Assembly (NCBI GenBank): GCA_001600615.1
Contig: BCKK01000002.1
Span: 836,809-900,808 of the forward strand
Length of the DNA stretch: 64,000 bases
DNA from: Dioszegia crocea
Lineage: Eukaryota; Basidiomycota; Tremellomycetes; Tremellales; Bulleribasidiaceae
Direction of reading: 5' to 3'
Positions 1 through 10,055 of this stretch are shown piece by piece. The translations under genes were made by a program, and so were the position numbers. Position 1 is the first letter of the stretch, and the number at the start of each line of letters is the position of its first letter. The notes below the pieces were generated by a model that saw nothing but the letters and a program-made list of their open reading frames with translations, was not told where the DNA came from and made no database searches.

Positions 1-2146
1 CTCCTCAGCCTCCACAGTGCTCAAGTCCCCCGCCCCCTCAGTCGAGATACACCAAGCCAACGCCTCGCGAACAGATTTGGGCATAGCATTAGATGATCTA
101 ATCGTCAGTTATGCACTTCCATTGGTGGACTTGTACTTACCCGCAAATATAGACGTGTGCCCCCTTGTTGATGATCCAATCATGTAGCCTGACCATATCC
201 TCGCGGATCAGATCCTGAACGTAGACTTTCTCGGGGCCATCGCGACTTGCAGCCACCCGCACGTCCGCACCCAGCGCACGATATTTCTCCCATTCTTCAG
301 CGTAATATTGGTCGGACTTCAAAGACCGGCAACCAAAGTACAGCATTGTGTCTAACATCAGAGTATATTCAGAGGCATAACTCACTGCTCGATGATCCCT
401 GCCGGACTCGCTCTTCCAAGAATGCCCGCATAGGCGCTACACCCGTGCCAGGTCCGACCAGAATCACCGGCGTAGAAGGGTCTGGCGGGAGATATAATGT
501 CGGAGCCGATATTTTGATTGGTATGCGCGAGCCGATAGGAAGATCTTGTAACCATGAAGAGCACAGACCTCGGCGTGGAACCTTCAAATTGGTTTTGTAT
601 TCCACCATAGCTATGAGAAGTTGGACCTTGCCAGGATGTGCCTGTTCCGTCAGCCGCAGTCTGCACAGATATTTACATTCCAGCTACTGGCAATACTGAA
701 TTGTCGCCGTCTTAGCGGAGGTAGGATCTCGAGGATGTGAGACATTGGTATTCTGACTTCCCGAAAATCTGCCAGAGTCTCGACGATGGAGCGGCGAGGT
801 CGAGTAGCGTAAGTGTGTATTTCATCCTACTATCAGCACAGTAGGTGGATGTCTGACTCACGGGATCGCTGATAAATTCATCTAGCCTTTCCTGCTCTCG
901 CTCATCTTTACTCAATCGCCTGAGCCACTCAAAGAAACTTTTCCGTGGTGAACATCGTAAGTCGAGGTGATGAGTGAGGAGGTGGCGCAGTGTCGTCGTG
1001 CGGTCATGAGGTGGGAAGTGAGCTGGAAGCGGCTGATCAGGTATAGACGATCGTATTCGAATAGGCTTATCAGCCATCTCCACCATATCCTGGCTGTCCA
1101 AAAAGGCATCGACCTCTTCGACACTCATTGACGGCTGAAGATTCGCGATGGCCGCCGGCAAGTATTCCGCGCTGGATTGATCAGTCATTGCGCAATTACA
1201 TCGTCGAAGGACTTACCTATTGACATCCTCCATCTCTATCTCTATTTCTCTCACATCCTGCCACCATCCTTCCTTTGTAGCCCTCTCTTTCCTCCTCAAA
1301 GTCGCCCAGGTCCAATCGTCCGGCTTCCAAACCTGGTGCGCCTGGCCATGTTCCGCATCCTCTACTCGGACCGGGGCAACGTCCACCGCTCCATTCCCGT
1401 TCGCCTGTTGACGTTCAGTCAAGTCATCGGATTCCAGGCTGAGCCTAGCCAGACTTTCCGAGTCCGTATCTCCAAGCATGTCCAAATGGTAGATCGGATC
1501 CGCCAATTCGGTCCGTGCCGTTTCTCTGTGTGCGATTGTCGGCTGCAGATGAGGAATGACCCCATCCATGAGACTGTCCATCCAAGGCAGAAGGGTCTGC
1601 TCTAGGCCATCTGGAGCACGCTCGTCTCCATACGTAGCTTCCAGTATGGGCTCGGCACCGAGAGCAACCAAGCGGCGATGAAGAAGTTTCCCGGCGTACG
1701 CGAAGCGCTCATATGATGAGTCTCCTAGACCAAAGAGGGCAAAGTTTACACCTAGTACTCAGCTTCGTGTCGATTACTGAGACTCACCCTCAAGTATATC
1801 GGGCGGCAGGGACTTTCTAAGCAGAGCCGTCCAGAGCGGTAACATCGTCGGTGGTGGGTCGCCTCGGCCATGGGTCGAAGTAATGAAAACTACCAGGCTG
1901 ATGTGCGGTAGCTCCATCTGAGAGTCAGCAATATCCCCTACTAGGCCCAAGCGACGAAATACGCACCACATCATACCGATCCATGGACTGGACGATACAC
2001 CTCCGACCCCTCCGGCGGACCTCTCTCCCCACACGCTCGGCCGTATCCTGGGCATTACCAGTTTCGGAAGCGTGCAAAATCAAGAGATGATCTATCAGCT
2101 CATCATCTAGCGTATGAGCTGACGATGTCGCTATAGGTGATGCCAT
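1..2146 (-). CDS. TAH18: NADPH-dependent diflavin oxidoreductase (Tah18/NDOR1 type), 3' end off window
   Basis: Electron donor to Dre2 in cytosolic iron-sulphur assembly in the known family. Exons read: 2146-1967, 1917-1788, 1751-1217, 1171-862, 826-677, 641-386, 351-141, 97-<1. Domain order seen: flavodoxin/FMN domain (ILHASETGNAQDTAE near residue 20; STHGRGDPP; FGLGDSSYERF), FAD-binding region with the RRRQFSIASS segment, then the NADP-binding part (VGPGTGVAPMRAFLEER, YFGCRS). Start chosen at the ATG giving MASPIATSS just before the flavodoxin domain; an upstream in-frame ATG at 2293 would add a non-flavodoxin leader. Five introns are only 34-36 or 43-49 nt. Divergent from the DUF89 gene with 255 bp between the start codons, so the two probably share a promoter region. 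The last residues of the reductase domain lie outside the window. Confidence 0.9.
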
Positions 2147-2401
2147 GGCTTGTAAGGTGAGAGTTAAGAGGAGAATAGAGATCGAGTCTGCTGGGTGGAA
2201 CTTTCGATGTGCGGGGTCTCCACATTTTGCCTTCAAGCCTCGTTTCCGTTGGAAGTGGATAAGGAATGGCTCTGAGCTCTGCGCGATATTCATTGAGTGA
2301 GCTTTGCCTCACACCCTAAGAAGACCGCGATAGCTGCCCTCAAGATTAAGCACAAAGACAATCGGACAGATCTCGCAAACTGGACAGAATCACATCACGA
2401 C

Positions 2402-4497
2402 ATGGTAGATCTCTTCCAACTCCCGGTCGAGCGGTACTCGCCCCAAGACAAGGACAGGTGTGTGCTTCAGAATAATAGCCTCATAGCTCAATTTGCTGAG
2501 CTACCAGCTTTGCGTGAGGCTCTTTCTAGTCTGTTCTACTGATTTACTTACTCTGCAAGGTACAAGACGGTAGTCCAAAGGTGTGTCCAGCACTGTGGAA
2601 CTCTTCTGGTGCTAAATGTGTAGGTGGCCCGTCATCATCACCAGTATCGTGTCGACCTTGACAAATCGCCTTCACGCCTTGTCGACGTCCGATAAGCCCT
2701 CGGACAGTACCCAAGAGACTATCTCTGAGGGCAAAGAGATCGTTTCGAAGTTGTCGGGACTAAAACATGAAATGGGGCGCAATGGTGTTCTACCGTGAGC
2801 TCAGCCAACTCCTCAAAGAACCCCCAAATGCACTGACAATGACAGACCAATAGAGGCCGACGGTGGAGGCAATATAGCCTGCTACAATGACGAATTGGCG
2901 TCATATACCGAAGAAGAGAGACGGTGGTTCACCATGAACTGGCTCTTTGCAGAATGCTACCTGTAAGTCCCGGGTACACTCTGATGGAAGGGGGACGGTG
3001 CTCACAGCTCAAGATATCGGCGCATCCGAACATTCTTTGCTCTCACCAATAATTGGAAAGAATACGACCCATTCTTCGATTCCAAAGCCGAGACATACCG
3101 GTCCAGCTCTCTGGCCATTCTACGTAAGTCGCCATAATTCCACGCAGAGGTTACAGACTGAGCTTCGATGATAGATCTCGCAAAAGCTCTACATGCAATG
3201 GTTGATCAGCCTGAGCTCCGTAAAGACTATGAGACGACTGGATCTCCACTTGTGATAGCCTTTCTGTGAGTCCTGCCCGATCCGTCTTGATGCCACGTGC
3301 TGACGTTGTAGTGAAATGGTGCAAGCAGACCTTTGGGGGAATGCCACCGTAAGCTTGATAGCCCGTCCACCCTCCAAGCTGATCAGTCAGGACCTCTCGC
3401 TACTGGTGGATCTCAAATATGAAGACCTACAAAAACTACAAGCCGTCGGTGCAGAGGCACAAGCAGAACAGGCAAAGATGATCTTACGGAATGACTTACC
3501 GCAAGTCTGGGAACACGTCAAGAGTCTCAAGAACGGAAGGGTGGACATCGTCTTGGACAACGGTAGGTTCTGGCACCGCACAATCATCAGTATACTGAGG
3601 CATCTCAGCTGGCTTTGAGCTTTATACCGATCTCATCCTCGCTGATTTCCTCGTGTCATGTACCCCTTTCGTGTCCAAAGTGGTATTCCAGTGAGTCTAT
3701 CTTCGGATCTTGGCATCTCTGGCGGTGTGTACTGATTGCTCAGCCCCAAAGCTATTCCCTGGTTCGTATCAGACGTCCTTCCATTCGACTTCACATGGGC
3801 GATCAAATCTCTCTCCGACCCAGCCTTCTTCCCTTCCTTAACATCCGACCAGATCTCCGATCTTGCACGTTTGTCCGAACGATGGCAGTCACACCTTAAC
3901 ACCGGCATATTCGAGCTTTCAGTCCCGACTGATACACTGCTTGGTGCCGATACGGCCGAAGCTGGTTTCTGGACGACACAGTACGCTTATCAAGATATGC
4001 CGTCGGCAGATCCGGGTTTGACCGCGGCGTTGAAGGAGAGTGGACTGGTGATTTTCAAAGGGGATCTGAACTATCGGAAGTGCGTATCATCAACGGAGTT
4101 TCTCATGAGATACCTGCATTCGTGGACAATGCTGAGACAACAGACTGATAGGGGATGCTAAATGGCCCACAACCACATCTTTCAAAGAAGCCTTGGGTAA
4201 GTTCCCTGTGACATGTCTTGAATATCGTCGCTGACAACATGTCAGGTCCCCTGGCAGGCAAATTCCCGCTCTTGAGTCTGCGGACGAATAAAGCCGACAC
4301 CATGTGAGTTCTCGCTGTATATCGTATTGACGTTATGCTTATGATTAGATGTGGTCTCGCAGCAGGAGTCGAAGCGGAGATGGAGGCCAAAGCGCCTGAT
4401 TGGAGAACGTCTGGAAAGTGAGTTTTCCAGGGTGGCTATGTGACATTTTGTTCTGATAACCAGATACGCGGTGGTATCCTTCTGTCCTAAGGAATAG
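2402..4497 (+). CDS. DUF89 / ARMT1-family metal-dependent phosphatase
   Basis: Damage-control phosphatase family (human ARMT1, yeast YMR027W), known to hydrolyse sugar phosphates such as fructose-1-phosphate with Mn or Co; cytosolic by inference. Fourteen exons: 2402-2457, 2560-2580, 2624-2794, 2846-2962, 3014-3123, 3175-3265, 3312-3348, 3391-3562, 3609-3690, 3744-4079, 4144-4196, 4246-4303, 4349-4417, 4464-4497, giving 468 aa, normal for the family. Metal/phosphate-site motifs seen: DNAGFELYTDL (about 257-267), FKGDLNYRKL (about 390-399) and LRTNKAD (about 428-434); N-terminal RYKTVVQRWPVIIT and RRWFTMNWLFAECYLYRR are also family signatures. The start gives MVDLFQLP; an upstream in-frame ATG (2297) would add 35 residues and is less likely. 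The 42-nt intron 3349-3390 is frame-neutral and could be overlooked by gene finders. Confidence 0.9.
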
Positions 4498-4745
4498 CTA
4501 TCCGCGCTTGAGGCAGCAATTTAGCGAGTTCAGAAGCTGTCAAGACTTGCTGCGCCAGATGACGATTGAATCTAGATGCCCCAACGGGACGCAGTGTTCG
4601 CTCTTGCAGGCTACCAAGTGGCCTACTTTGTGACTGTAACGACCTGCGTGTCAGCCGAGTGGAGACCGAGACGAAAGCGTACCATGCCTTACCTGCTTCA
4701 TGTCGCACCGAACATTGAGGTCCTCTAGACAGTCGCGTCCAATGA

Positions 4746-4753
4746 TGACGTCA
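4746..4753. promoter_or_regulatory. CRE/ATF-type palindrome TGACGTCA
   Basis: Perfect 8-bp TGACGTCA palindrome about 600 bp upstream of the Rho GTPase start codon. bZIP factors of the ATF/CREB class bind this sequence in fungi; its use here is inference from the match only. Confidence 0.4.
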
Positions 4754-5240
4754 TCTGAGATCTTCCTCTTCGGTTCCGCCGGCGGCACAGCGACGAATTC
4801 TTTTTTGGCTTCACAGCTACTGCAAGTCGCTCATCCATCACCTTTGCAGCTCAACTTCCATCTCAGTGGTTGAGTCTGTACTGCTGGGCTTGTATTCAGT
4901 GCTAGTTCGTCTTTCCTCTAACATCAGGCATCCCGAAAGCCGGCCTGAGCTCCGGACCACCACGATATCGCACGTTCGCTTCAATCCTCCCCCTGATCAC
5001 TCGTGCATCCAGCACTACAGCGAAACACTCCCGTCCGGGACATCAATCACTACCGAAGTGATCGCGAGAGGTACTCGAAATTCCGAAAGCGCAGCATTCA
5101 GGATAGCTATACTTCGGACCGAAGCCTCATCTACTGGTCACCGGCACAGCTTTCGAATATTTCCCCACGAATCTAAGATCTCGAACACCGTCGCGCCCCG
5201 CAGAAAACCCGATAGATCCTGCTACTGCCTAAAATTGAAG

Positions 5241-5249
5241 ATATATAAG
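5241..5249 (+). promoter_or_regulatory. TATA-like element upstream of the Rho GTPase gene
   Basis: ATATATAAG about 100 bp before the ATG at 5344, a plausible TATA position for a short fungal leader. Confidence 0.45.
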
Positions 5250-5343
5250 TCTTTAGAGCCCTGGATCGGGTCTGATCTTCGCTATCGAGCTCAATACCGC
5301 TCCGTAGCTCGGTCGAACTAGGCCAAGCGGAAGAGATTTCAAC

Positions 5344-6355
5344 ATGTCTACCACCACGCCAAATGGAACTCCTGGCAACGCGCGTGCGGTAAGTCTCAGC
5401 TCTTACATTCAGCTTGAAAGCCCTGAGCGATTGAGAGCAGTCAGTGAATTCGAGCTGAGTGACTAGATCCGGCGTAAGCTTGTCATTGTAGGAGATGGAG
5501 CGGCGGGGAAGACTTCCTTGCTCAACATTTTCGCGGTGGGCCACTTCCCAGAAACATATGTGAGCTGCACCTAGCCTGCAGACTGAAAGCGTGTCCGGGT
5601 CTCTGACATCAATAGGAACCTACAGTGTTTGATAACTATGTGACGGAGATTGAGCTAGATGGCAAGCCTGTTCAATTAGCATTGTGGGATACAGCGTAAG
5701 TTCTGCATGTTGTGAAGAGCTGTCAGGGAAGTTATCGCTAATCTGACAGTGGCCAGGAAGAATACGAGCGTCTGCGCCCATTATCATATTCCAAGGCGCA
5801 CGTCATCTTGATTGCATTTTCAGTCGACACCCCTGATTCCCTCGACAATGTCACGCAGAAGGTGAGTCTGAGCGTCTGTATTGCGATTATGATAGCTGAT
5901 CCGGTACAGTGGATAGAAGAAGTACGATCAATCTGCGGCAGAGTAATACCGGTCATTCTCGTTGCGTGCAAGGTGGATTTGAGGGATAGGGCAGTTGCGA
6001 ATGGGACATTCAGCCACGATCATTTCATCGATCGTGATACGGTACGTGTACTCTCCTTCAGTGGAGCTTGAGCGCCGGCTTTTTCGGCTCGCTCTAGGGC
6101 TAATCATGCTAGGGACAAAAAGTCGCCAACTCTATCGGGGCCAAAGCATACTTCGAGACTTCAGCACTGAACAACCAAGGCGTTGATGCGGTATTTGAGT
6201 CAGCGACCAGAGCGGCCGTACTGGTCAGGGATCAAGGGCACGGCGGCGTGGGAGCTGCGTACGATAAAGACGGCAAAGAGCGGAGAGAGAGTTATCAGGA
6301 TAAGAACAAAAAGCGGAAGAGCAAGGGCATGGCGGGATGCTGCGTTATCGCCTGA
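5344..6355 (+). CDS. Rho-family small GTPase with CAAX end
   Basis: Membrane-anchored molecular switch for actin, polarity or cell-wall signalling. Six exons: 5344-5388, 5467-5559, 5616-5695, 5750-5861, 5910-6041, 6113-6355, 234 aa. Seen: P-loop GDGAAGKTS (24-32), effector region PTVFDNY, switch [19 protein letters not shown], a KVDLR in place of the usual Rho NKXD-type TKXDLR motif, [10 protein letters not shown] (SAL/K motif), and C-terminal CCVIA after a basic KNKKRKSK stretch; CVIA fits prenylation. Subfamily is uncertain: the switch region is Rho1/Rho2-like, while [14 protein letters not shown] is Rho3-like, so no symbol is given. A glycine/charged insert (about 203-222) precedes the polybasic tail. 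Confidence 0.9.
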
Positions 6356-7679
6356 GAGGCGGCCGACTAGAAAACGGGGCATTGGACAGACCCCACCCAT
6401 CGATATCCCCCCCACCCAACATACAGCACACGACGATTTGATACCCCACACACATAGATTGAACACGATACTCCAGGATCTTAGCAACGACCCGCAACGT
6501 AGATTTCATAGCCTTCTTAGATTTCGCCATTGTACCCATGATATGTGCTTCGTCTGTCGTGTGTGTCCTCTAAGAGAGCATTGCGATCAAGAAATGTGGG
6601 TTCGCTCATTGCGAGATGCTGCCACTGCAGGTTACTTAACAGCTTCTCGTACATGATCAGGCACTCTTCCGACGGATTTGTCTAAGCTCAGCGAGGCTCG
6701 GCGGCGGCAGAGCGGCTGCTGCTGACGGCAGTCACTTGTGACCTCCACCACGTACGTGCTCTCCCACACCCCGTGCCTGAGCCCTGCCTGTCTCTCGGCT
6801 CGGTCCCGTTCCGAGTCCAAGCAAGGCAGTCACTAATAGTCACGCTCTATTCCCTCGCCCGTCGATCGCTCTCCCCACGGATCTCCGCCTTTCTCCACCC
6901 GATTTGCAGATCGACGACTCCTAGGAACACGCGCTTGAGGCCGAGGGCCCTTACGAAGAAGAACAGGCTTATGGCATTTGTGCTGACGGAGTGCGTACCC
7001 GTGTAATAAAGCTGGAGGCGTCGTCAAGGACGAGCAGACATAGAGTAGGTAGACTCCCTCAAAGTTCTGGGCAGTTCTGGGCCTTACTTGGCCTGACCCG
7101 CGAATCTCAAGTACCATGACATTTTCAGCTGGACTTCAGAATTTCGCAAAGCCAGGCGCGTCGACGCGTCGTGTAGCTTTCACCAAAGGTTCGATCAGTA
7201 TCGGGAGTGTGTCTCTCTACAGAATTCAGAACAGATCGACGGTCGTAAGGTAATTCCCGCAAACCTGTGCATCGGAGGCGTGTCCGGTTGAGGCATCTTT
7301 CTGCCGGAAGAGGGAATTTAGGGTTAGAGATCCAGGCACACAGGACGTCATCAAAACAATTACATTAGGGTATAAGGTTACCTCGCATCTCCATCTATCA
7401 TCCCTTCCCACTCTTCTCGTATAACTGTCCGATATATCCTTGTTCTCTGCTTCACATCTACCGATTGTTCCCACACCTATATTCCAGCTCGCCCCCTTGT
7501 ACTGGGTACTACGCCTGTACTCTCGCCTTTGTTTAACCTTCGCCACCGGTCCCCCACAGCGCACAGACCGCATTCCTTTTGTCCTGGTAAGTCACTCTCG
7601 GTCGAGATTCAGTTTCACATCTGACTTGCTTCCAGGAACGTCTCACAGGCACACGTTCCCACGACTTCAACCATCGATC
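6356..7679. other. Intergenic: 3' region of the Rho gene and leader/promoter of the F-box gene
   Basis: Short open frames on both strands show no family signature or coherent splice structure. The right end carries a spliced 5' leader of the F-box gene (see 7587-7635). Nothing else recognised. Confidence 0.5.
7587..7635 (+). other. Probable 5'-UTR intron of the F-box gene
   Basis: GTAAGT donor, CTGAC branch-like sequence, TTCCAG acceptor, 49 nt, ending 44 nt before the ATG at 7680. The frame happens to be open through it, but the only upstream in-frame start is a TTG at 7440, so this is best read as leader. Confidence 0.6.
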
Positions 7680-9683
7680 ATGGCAGACGTATCGCTCTTC
7701 CCACCTACTTCGATACTATCCAACCACTCTCATCAGATATATCACCATCCCTTGCCGTTGATAATCAACCCCGTCACCCTCCCTTTTACTCCTTTGATGC
7801 AATCGCAAAGCGGCTTCATGTCGGGGGATCGGAGTGGTTCGCCAGCCCGGGCAGCTACGACGACGTTCCTGCGCTCGCCATTCCCATCTTCGCTCCCTCC
7901 CTCTCGGCGCCACCCTATCCCCTCGCCGCTTGGGTATGTCCCACAGCCCCCCTCAAATGGCTCGAGCCCGATTTCAGTCTTACCAGATGAAGTCCTACTC
8001 TGCATCTTTGCGCAGCTTCAGCTGGAAGATCTACTACGGCTTCGTCGAACCTGCGCTCGATTCACACCACTGGCCATCCACCCGTCCCTCCATCGCTCGC
8101 TGGCGCTGTTCTCTCTTCCCCCATCCTCTCTACCTCGACTACTCACACATCACATCCTTCCCAGTGTTCACCATCTACACCTTCACCTCTTCCCTCTCCC
8201 AACACCATCCCCTACTTCTGCTTCATACCGGCTAGACGCACAATCCGATCAACCAGCAAGCCGCATATCAACGCTCCTGAGCTTAATGCCTGCCGATCAG
8301 CTTATCTCATTATCCCTGCCCTTCTCTGCGCCCTTCCTACCGTCGGCGGATCTTGGAGAGGTGTTGAGTCGGATAGGCGGTAGACTGGAGAAGCTGGATC
8401 TGAGGGGAAGTGCAGTGGAGGGATTGGAGTGTCTGGGCTGGATGAACACTGTCGGGAAGAGGAACAGGTATGGCGGATTGAGGGAGATTGATCTGGGATT
8501 TACGTCCATCTCGGCTCTACCCCTGCCATCGACCGATGAAGACGCATCGGAGCCTAGCGAAACATGCTGGTCTTCACTCCGCAAACTGTCGCTCGCATCC
8601 TGCTCGACCCTATCCGCAGACACCATCGCGGCCTTCCTCGCGGTCCTTCCTGCCAACATCGAGTCTCTCGATTTGTCCCGTCTTGACCAAGTCTCCTACG
8701 CCGCTTTGCGCGACATGCGAGTCATCGTCGACATCCCCTCATCCGGCGAAGCAACCGCTACCCAGCTGAAGGAGATCAAGCTGGTGGGCATTGATCACCT
8801 CACACGCTCCAATATCCGTTCATTGAAGAACCACTGGCAATCCCAGCGTCTCTCACTTTTACCCCAAACGCCCCCTTCCTTTTCATGGTCCACTCTCATT
8901 TCCGCGACCCCACACCAGCGCAGGGTATGGGGCGAACCGCGTACGCCTGAACCCCTCCCTATTCCTCCTACCTCCCTTCCTCGGCTCATCCCCCGCTCAA
9001 GCCTCGCGCCACCAGCTAGCAGCCTCGAGTCCCTATCTCTATCCGGCTCGTGGTCTTCGGGATCACGCGGTACCCCCGATCTCATCTCCCCTAGCTCGAG
9101 CTCGAGTGCCACTTCCAACTCTTACCCATCCTCCCAATCCTCCTTCTCGCGAGCTTCGGCCATCTCTACCCACTCGGCACTCTGGTCAGCCCTTTCCCGT
9201 GATGAAGAACAAGGGATCACTGCTAGTCCAGGTGTATGGCGGTCGAAACTCCCCGAGCACCCTTATCTCCCATCTCGGTCTGATCCCAAAGGTCGTTCCG
9301 CCTCATCATCATCCTCCACATCGGCGTTCGGGCGACAGTGGGCTTGGCGGGGCATAGGGGATGAGCCAAACGTGTCTGATGCGGACTATATCCCACGACA
9401 AGCATCTGTCGAGCCCTGCACGCTCGCAGAAGGCAAGATGGCCAGTATCAACGTCACACACTCGGCCATCTTGGAAAGCGAGGATGAAGAGGGGTACAGG
9501 ATGTTCATTGGGGAAGTGGCGGGCGCGGACACCACCCTGCCGGCTGGTACGGGATCTGGACTGGGATTGGGGATTGGGATGGGCGCAGGGCTGTTCGGCG
9601 GGATGGGCGGGTGGGGAGGTAGTGGTGTGGCTGGCTATCAGCGGGAAGGGGAGCAGTATCTCGCAGGACTGGCTGGGGTGTAG
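7680..9683 (+). CDS. F-box protein with serine-rich and glycine-rich tail
   Basis: Predicted substrate receptor of an SCF ubiquitin ligase; partner and substrate unknown. Single coding exon, 667 aa. The F-box is at about residues 99-140 (ISVLPDEVLLCIFAQLQLED followed by LRLRRTCARF). Downstream are leucine-rich-repeat-like segments (for example LEKLDLRGSAVEGLECLG and LRKLSLASCSTLSADTI), then a long Ser/Pro-rich region, and a C-terminal stretch GSGLGLGIGMGAGLFGGMGG close to the stop. Start is the ATG giving MADVSLFPP. Neighbours give no functional hint. Ortholog not identified. Confidence 0.85.
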   Translation: MADVSLFPPTSILSNHSHQIYHHPLPLIINPVTLPFTPLMQSQSGFMSGDRSGSPARAATTTFLRSPFPSSLPPSRRHPIPSPLGYVPQPPSNGSSPISVLPDEVLLCIFAQLQLEDLLRLRRTCARFTPLAIHPSLHRSLALFSLPPSSLPRLLTHHILPSVHHLHLHLFPLPTPSPTSASYRLDAQSDQPASRISTLLSLMPADQLISLSLPFSAPFLPSADLGEVLSRIGGRLEKLDLRGSAVEGLECLGWMNTVGKRNRYGGLREIDLGFTSISALPLPSTDEDASEPSETCWSSLRKLSLASCSTLSADTIAAFLAVLPANIESLDLSRLDQVSYAALRDMRVIVDIPSSGEATATQLKEIKLVGIDHLTRSNIRSLKNHWQSQRLSLLPQTPPSFSWSTLISATPHQRRVWGEPRTPEPLPIPPTSLPRLIPRSSLAPPASSLESLSLSGSWSSGSRGTPDLISPSSSSSATSNSYPSSQSSFSRASAISTHSALWSALSRDEEQGITASPGVWRSKLPEHPYLPSRSDPKGRSASSSSSTSAFGRQWAWRGIGDEPNVSDADYIPRQASVEPCTLAEGKMASINVTHSAILESEDEEGYRMFIGEVAGADTTLPAGTGSGLGLGIGMGAGLFGGMGGWGGSGVAGYQREGEQYLAGLAGV

Positions 9684-10055
9684 TAGATAGCGGATAGAGG
9701 GGTAAAAGTCAGGCAGATTGTTTGTAGTAAATCTTTAGCGAAATCGCCTTGTAAATTTATAGCCCTCCCTTATTTTGCTTGTTTGTAATATGCACTAGTC
9801 AACACAGAAACAAGGGAGACCACATTGCTGGCTTCGTCAATGCATCAACGACTAGGTACAGAAACGCTAGAGAAGAGAAAGAAAACGTCACACACTAGAA
9901 AGAGCTAGCTTTTTACTTTTGATGTATTTGAAAACTACCGAGAGAACGAGTTGGGATTTGGAGACTGAGTGTTTGGGGGGAATTTTCCGATGATCAACAT
10001 GGACAAGGAGTAGGGGAATGGGGGAATGGGGGATTGCGGAATCAAGACTCCGCAT
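9684..10055. other. Convergent 3' regions of the F-box and DEF1-like genes
   Basis: AT-richer 3'-UTR-like sequence between two convergent stop codons; no coding exon seen. Confidence 0.6.

Larger units (their letters stand above)
4498..5343. other. Intergenic: 3' region of the DUF89 gene and promoter of the Rho GTPase gene
   Basis: No convincing coding exon on either strand. It holds a perfect CRE-type palindrome (4746-4753) and a TATA-like element at about 5241-5249. Confidence 0.6.

Noticed and set aside
7440..7679. N-terminal extension of the F-box protein
   Set aside because: Begins at a TTG and contains a good GT-AG intron; treated as leader.
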